From Ulota crispa (Eukaryota > Streptophyta > Bryopsida > Orthotrichales > Orthotrichaceae): a stretch of 64,000 bases of DNA. Location: NCBI GenBank assembly GCA_963920765.1, contig OY987247.1:10946471-11010470 (forward strand), given 5' to 3'. Positions within the stretch are counted from its first letter, which is position 1. Each line of letters begins with the position of its first letter. The position numbers and the translations under genes are program-made. The notes under the pieces are model-generated. The model searched no databases. It had not been told where the DNA came from and was given only the letters and a program-made list of their open reading frames with translations. Of the stretch, positions 58,475 through 64,000 are shown piece after piece.

Positions 58475-59939
58475 TTCCTGAGAACTTTGTTAACCTGAGA
58501 TTCTGTTGCAATGTTTGTTGAAATTGCAAGCTGTATTGGTGACTTCTGTAACTCCATCGGAAGCACTTGAGAGGATGATGTGTTTAGTTACATTCAGGGG
58601 ACTCCCTGTGGCTAGGGAAAATCGAGTATCAGGGTGGTATATCCTGCTTAGCCGCTGTGCCAAATTTTGCAGTTAGGTCATGCGTAGTGATCGGGTTTGA
58701 TCCGATCATCCGACCTTACGCTTTAGAATTTAAACCTCTGCTTGTCCGATTCGCCTACTCTTCTGTGAGTTGAGGGGCAACCTGTAACTCAATACTGACC
58801 TCTCATATTGGGACACCGTTTTTTTTTAATGAAAGAGTTCTTTTATCAATCATATGTACCGCCGTTCCTCTAACCTCGCTCGAGTGTTTTACTTCATTGT
58901 GTTGGCATTGTATTTCAACTCTACCGAAGAACCAGCTGCTAGTTACAGATGAGCCGGTTTATGTGCTCAAAATGCCATTATTAGTCAGCGAGGAAATGAT
59001 TAGTAATTCAGAATCATAGATATTAGATAATCCAGTAGGAATTTCTTCCCGGACACTGGAATGGCCATTGGAACATTTGTCAATTTGGAGGCCAGGAGCG
59101 CTAGACTCTACCGAGAGACTTACGTTTATCTATTTTGAGGCTTGCACAATGTTGAGCCAGGTATTCTGAAAGCACGTAGGTTCTTCATAGAGATTTGAAA
59201 CTGTGTTGTTGCTTAAACCTGTACTAGTAGAAATCTGATTTCTCAGCATCAGCTTCCAAGTCGGAGGTCATCAAGGTTTTTCTTTTAAGTGGCCTCCTCT
59301 GAATGTTTCTTAGAATTCATTTGTGTTGTTCTGTGGACTGCAAGTCTGCAACTCTTGCGTCGAGGCCTGTGTAGTGGTCACAGCTTGCCAAATTTGACCT
59401 GAATGCTCAACTACTACCATCTCGTGCAAGGCTAGGAACCCTAAAGAGGAAATAGTTGACCTACTATATCAATACATGTGAAGCTGCAACCATTGTGTAG
59501 ATAATTATCTTGCTTATTGAATCTTATATTGTAAGATGAGAGCAATTTCTGAAATGAGCTGCCAAATTCAATATTTTTTGAGAAAACTTGATTTGGCAAC
59601 AAAATTAAAAATAAAATAAAGCTTTGGCCTTTAAAAAAAAAGTGGTCATTACTCGGCAGTCAACCAATTTTTCTAGCAGAGTTTGGGAAGTTCATCCTTT
59701 CATGTCATCCATCTTTGTTAGCTAACCCTAAAAATACCCTAAGATTTTAGATAAAATTCATGAAGAGGTTGTTTTACTGTAATATTCTTTTAGCTTTGCT
59801 AATGGAAATTCTTAAAATGTAGAAGATTTTTGATTGCTATCCTTGAGACGTGAGGTTGCAAAATGGCTAAGAAGCAATTGATGATTAGTAACATGTTTAG
59901 CTCTATTAGCAAAGATGAGAGATTTGTATATATTTTTTG
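58475..59939. other. SEC61 alpha 3' flank and intergenic
   Basis: 58475-58850 probably holds the 3' untranslated region. 58860-59500 has a mixed composition with no open frame I can support. A short inverted repeat 'gatcgggtttgatccgatc' lies at about 58688-58706. Confidence 0.45.
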
Positions 59940-60770
59940 CAATTTGGAGTTTTCAATGCTAAAATGGAGATGAAACAAGTAGTACCGAAGGCATCAACAT
60001 CAAAGAGGAGGATTAGATGTCTAAAAAATGAAGTTATTCTACAATTGCTTAAGCCCAACTTGGAAAAAGTAGTGAAGACAACAAAGGTTAGAAGTTCTTA
60101 TACCAATTGGTTTTGTCCTTCTCTTTGGCGCCTTATTTATGCTGCTATGAAGCAACATCAAAATCATAATGTTGCTTTGCTTTATCTACATGCTATTTAT
60201 AAATAGCTATGGCAAATCAATAGTGTTTATGATAGATTGAGAAGGAGTACATTATATGGGTGGTTTACATCTACTAGAATACTTAAAGAGAAATACAAAC
60301 ACTATATGCAAAATGAAACAAGTTTTCCAAGGCTTCTCAACATGTACCAATTCTCTCTAAGTATCCTCACGTAGAGAATGAGATTGTTTCTATCTTAAAG
60401 AAACAACGTGAAGTAGAACAACCACTTTATGGGACTACCATACAACCAATGATAAAAGACATCATTCAAATACAAGTTTTGCACTTATTGGATTATGTTT
60501 CCAAAACATGATCCAAAGTTTCTATTGAGTATACAAGGAGTTTCATCTAAAGTAATTTCAATAGAAATTATTGTACATCCACTTTAGTTGTAGAAAATTT
60601 ACCTAAAGATTAGGAAGATCAAGACAAAAAGATGGTTCAAAGAGTTACTTATCTATCTAAGTTACACAATATTCCTCCTTCACTTGTAGTAAACTTAGAT
60701 TAGACAAAAATTCATTTGGTTCCAACTAGAGGATTAAAGGACATGGGAAAAGAAAATATTTAAATAAGTT
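59940..60770 (+). pseudogene. Pogo/Tigger-like transposase remains (DDE_1 type)
   Basis: Translated pieces include a region around 'NWFCPSLWRLIYAAMKQHQN' (about 60098-60160), 'STLYGWFTSTRILKEKYK' (about 60250-60300), and 'YLSKLHNIPPSLVVNLD' followed by TKIHLVPTRG (about 60650-60730). The last matches the DDE_1 core motif usually read as N-(L/M)-D-Q-T with a downstream H-L-V-P. Stops interrupt at TAG 60204, TGA 60509, TAA 60548, TAG 60611 and TAG 60701, the last falling exactly on the Gln of the D-Q-T motif. At least one frameshift lies between 60300 and 60480. No terminal repeats were found. Confidence 0.6.
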
Positions 60771-63109
60771 TTTGTATAAGGAAAAGGGGACAAAAGACAA
60801 ATTACTATTGGGTGATTGTAAAAATGACCTGTACTACATTTTGTCCCCCTCACCTTGTGCGGCTTGTTTTTTGCTTCTAACTTTTGTAAAAAAAGTCAAA
60901 TTGACTTGTCTTTCTAGAGTAATGTGAAAATGCAAGTTATTGACATTCAATGATTTTTTGGTGTTTTTTAAAATTATTTTGCTATTTTTAAGCAGCCTCC
61001 AAATGGGTGTCTACCTTGGCCATTTTGGGGGTTTTTAGTACTATTTTGGGTCCAAAAAAGCTTTTCTAGGGCTATAAATTAGGGATGTTGTTTATGGAGC
61101 ATGCTTACAAGCAGTTGTAGAAGGATTTTGCAAAATTATAAATTCCATGGCATCTACATTGTCTCAAAGTGGGCATCATATCTCCCTTCATTAGCAAAAT
61201 ACAAAGAAATTCCTTAGCAAAGCAATTGTACCATGTGAATGTGTTTAATGGGTTCTCAAATGATCAGTTTTTATTTTATTTTATTTAATTATTTTACTAT
61301 TTTCTAAAAAGTTAGAAAGAAATGGCTTTTTAAAGTGATTTTGTTTTGCGCATGACTTTTAGAATAAATTTTTTCTAGGTTTGAATTTTCACAAGTATGC
61401 TATTTTAGGTGCTTTACAAATTTTCCATATTTTATTTTATTTTAAAAAAAATTATTCCAAAAGCTCAATAGTACTATTAGTACCACCAATACTAAGGGTG
61501 TTTGAGACAAAACAGAGAAGTAATTCTTGCAACTACCATGTTGTTGTCTCTTATATAGCAAAAGGTATTTTTTCTTTTTTTTACAAATTTTTTTTCTTGG
61601 CACTACATTTAGATCTTTGCTATTATTTAATGAAGGTTGTTGGATTTGCTAAGGACTTGGATGGGACTTGACAACTAGCAACAATCACTGGTCTACACTA
61701 CAAATTTGCAAAGACTTTGTAGAAAACATCTTGGAAATTTACATAGTTGCAAATGCTAAAGAATTAGGCTTATCAAAAAATCAACCACTTATATAGTTAA
61801 TAAATTGCTACTTTGGGACGGTTTAGAATATGTCATATATTCCAAGTCACATTGTCTTCAAGTCTTCAAGTCTTCAAGTCTTCATGTTTTAATAAAAACA
61901 ATGAGGAAAATCACAAATAATAAGTCCTAGAAAGACTGTGACTTTTTTTCTAATGCCACAGATGGTTCAAAGATTCAAATGCTATGTATAATAGCAATTT
62001 GAAAAGCTCTTCTAACCTTCTAACATCTTTCCAAATTTCAACTTAATCTAAATTACTGTTCAAAAGCTATGCGGGTTCAAAGTAGAGGCTCTTCTTCCTC
62101 CTTACAAACTAAACACAGCCTCTATAAACCTCTATAACTTTTGTTCTACACATCACTCATAAAAATATGAAATCAATTTAGAAAGATAATACCGCTGACT
62201 AAAATCCCTAAAATTTCACTTCAAAATAAAACTCTCACCAAAAGTTCTAATCAATCAAAGTGTAAGTCTCAAATTTTTAGATAGCATCCTAACCCCCAAC
62301 TCTTATACATTATAACTTCTTCAATAAGACTCCAAATGAAATGATTGAAAACAATATAAAAAACTATGACAACAAACTATCACTTCTAAAATTTTGAAAA
62401 GACAATTTCATACTATTCAAAAGTTGTAGCTCTTCAAAATTTTGGCCTTCTCATAACAAAAGGGCAGCCACCTTCAATCCTTCATACCTCCATAACTTTT
62501 TTTTCTAAGCTCCAAATTTCAAATTTAAAGACTTTCTAAAGAGCTAAGACTAAAATGAACATTCCCTGTAAATCTTGTTGCAAAATAATATGCAAATCAT
62601 AAGCTATGACTTGTCAAAGTCTCAGCTTTTTTTCATAGTTTGGTTTTTTGACTCTAAAATTCAAACACTCATAACTTTTGCATCATAACTTCAAATCAAA
62701 CTTGCAAATTCATTTTATAAAAGTAATCATACAAAAAACAACTCTTTCAAATTTCAATTCAAAATCATGCATACACAAAAAGTTCTCTCACATCAAAGTT
62801 CTGGGATCTCTCCCCTTTTCTCACTAACACTTAAACACTAACTTCCAACAACTAAGGTATCTTTCTTCCATAATTTTAACCCTATCTAAGATAGGGAAGT
62901 GAGGCACATTAGTTCATATCCTTTCCTATCCTAACACTATTATAGATTCCAAACTTCTTTTATTTTCACACTTTTCCTATTGACTTCTAAATCTTTAGTA
63001 TTTTTCATTTAAACAAAGGCAAAATATATGAGCCTTTCAAAACATCTGGATAAACATATAAAAATAATTAAATCATAAAATAAACACTACCATAAAGTAG
63101 CCACGTGCT
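60771..63109. other. AT-rich intergenic with one short simple repeat
   Basis: 61855-61885 has four copies of an 8-bp unit (gtcttcaa). 62040-62800 shows loosely recurring 'cataacttttgttctaa...caaatttc' phrases, perhaps an old degenerate repeat. No gene is supported. Confidence 0.5.
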
Positions 63110-63385
63110 CTTGTGGGCATATATAGCATCAAACGTTTGTCTTCAGTCGCCAAGTTGTGGACTTGGTTGGCTGGAGAAGTGGTCGTCTCTGACCGCCTTC
63201 CGGTCCGGATTTGAACCCCATTGGATTTGTCAAGCGGTGATGGCGGCCCACGGCTTGGCAGCTAGTGAGGCAGGAAACTGGTCCAACCAATCCACTACCT
63301 ATCCCTTAAGCTGTGCATGTGACAAAAGGGCGCAGTGCGCTAGAATCTATGGCCGCTGCGTTATCATTAAACTGTGGTTCTCACC
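63110..63385 (-). repeat. Possible tRNA-derived SINE
   Basis: The segment is GC-rich in an AT-rich desert. Read on the minus strand it contains GGTTCAAATCC (about 63207-63217), an exact fit to the RNA polymerase III B box, preceded about 90 bases upstream by 'taggtagtggattgg', a loose A-box match. The spacing is longer than in a tRNA, so this is not an intact tRNA gene; SINE or other pol III-derived repeat is an inference. The short apparent reading frame across it on the + strand is not convincing. Confidence 0.35.
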
Positions 63386-64000
63386 ATGACCACCCATTTT
63401 GCTACAATTGTTGATTTATTGAAATCAACACAAATATAAATAAATAACAAGTATCTACATGACGGAGAGATTTCCATCAGAACAGCGCCAAAAAAAGTGG
63501 AACTTCACTCCAAAATTGAATCAAGCATTTTGGCAAACCCATCTTTAGCCCAAGTCCCATCTTTTTCCATCTTTTCTGACCCACAAAGATGGGATTTTGC
63601 ACTCCCATAAGACTTTGCCAAATGGAACGTGGGACATAATCTGAACCGGCCCTTAGTGCATAAATTAGAGGAGTTTTTGTCTTAGATGAAAGAAAAACAT
63701 TAAAATATTTTAGTGTTATTTATTTCAACAAATTGTGTAACTTGTTTTACATCTAACATACATCATCATTCAAAGGCCTTTAAAACAAACTTTTATGTTA
63801 TAATTCAATGTATGGACTATAGCTAACACCACTAAACAACTAGATAACAATGAAGAAGTAGCATTAGACCTCAAAGTATCAACTATCAAATTACTTCTAT
63901 GTGGTTGGCTATAAAAAGCATGGATTTTTGTTTTTGAAAAAAAAATATATGATATTTAAGCATTGGAAGCAAGCAGGCTTATTGAACGTATTTGACAAAA
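63386..64000. other. Intergenic stretch to window end, nothing recognised
   Basis: 63460-63650 is slightly GC-richer with paired 'cccatcttt' and 'aaagatggg' motifs, possibly an old inverted repeat. Nothing else is supported. Confidence 0.5.

Noticed and set aside
58675..58720. Possible tRNA T-arm around the 'gatcgggtttgatccgatc' inverted repeat
   Set aside because: No acceptor stem, anticodon arm or correct B-box sequence around it; just a short palindrome.
1..64000. A multi-gene metabolic or defence cluster
   Set aside because: The recognisable genes (hydrolase, acetyltransferase, AP endonuclease, membrane protein, SEC61 alpha) are unrelated in function, far apart and on different strands; nothing indicates co-regulation.
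1..64000. Endogenous retroviral or pararetroviral sequence, or LTR retrotransposons
   Set aside because: I saw no reverse transcriptase, integrase or capsid-type motif and no pair of long terminal repeats in the window.

Overview
This window is nuclear DNA from a streptophyte (land-plant or charophyte lineage). The basis is three intron-bearing genes with recognisable plant protein families (a plant-type alpha/beta hydrolase, an APE1L-type AP endonuclease and the translocon subunit SEC61 alpha), plus a small plant-type three-pass membrane protein. Introns have GT-AG borders. The intergenic DNA is very AT-rich and crowded with decayed DNA transposons, while exons are visibly more GC-rich. I cannot name a genus. 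Tc1-like and TTAA-type elements together with MITEs would be unusual for a flowering plant, so an alga, bryophyte, lycophyte or fern seems more likely, but that is inference.

Layout. 0-6.8 kb: repeats only (foldback arm, a TTAA-flanked MITE, a Helitron-like element carrying a G-rich minisatellite, a CACTA-type MITE). 6.8-11.3 kb (- strand): a four-exon alpha/beta hydrolase with a 2.9-kb first intron; 11.7-12.5 kb upstream of it is a stack of three MITEs. 12.5-22.7 kb: AT-rich repeat desert with simple repeats, a 127-bp tandem duplication and a second Helitron-like copy. 22.7-25.9 kb (- strand): a broken hAT-type transposase. 27.3-28.3 kb (- strand): a GNAT acetyltransferase whose last codons come from a MITE. 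29.2-30.1 kb: a TTAA-type MITE. 31.3-35.4 kb (- strand): nine-exon APE1L with a foldback MITE in intron 1. 37-41 kb: Helitron-like elements, the largest G-rich minisatellite and MITEs. 42.4-44.5 kb: orphan exon-like pieces. 45.4-46.7 kb (- strand): two-exon membrane protein. 47.9-49.5 kb: a dead Tc1-like element with a MITE inside. 51.2-55.1 kb: a chain of TTAA-type elements. 56.2-58.5 kb (+ strand): six-exon SEC61 alpha. 59.9-60.8 kb: pogo/Tigger-like transposase remains. 63.1-63.4 kb: a possible SINE.

The host genes are housekeeping or uncharacterised and do not form a pathway. SEC61 alpha is the protein channel of the ER, APE1L repairs abasic DNA, and the hydrolase, GNAT enzyme and membrane protein have no known common role. 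I found no gene cluster that looks like a new multi-gene system. The most interesting signals are in the mobile DNA: a MITE that has rewritten the end of a host protein; transposase stop codons that are almost all one C-to-T step from CAG or CGA; G-quadruplex-prone minisatellites carried inside Helitron-like elements; and a large TTAA-flanked non-autonomous family.
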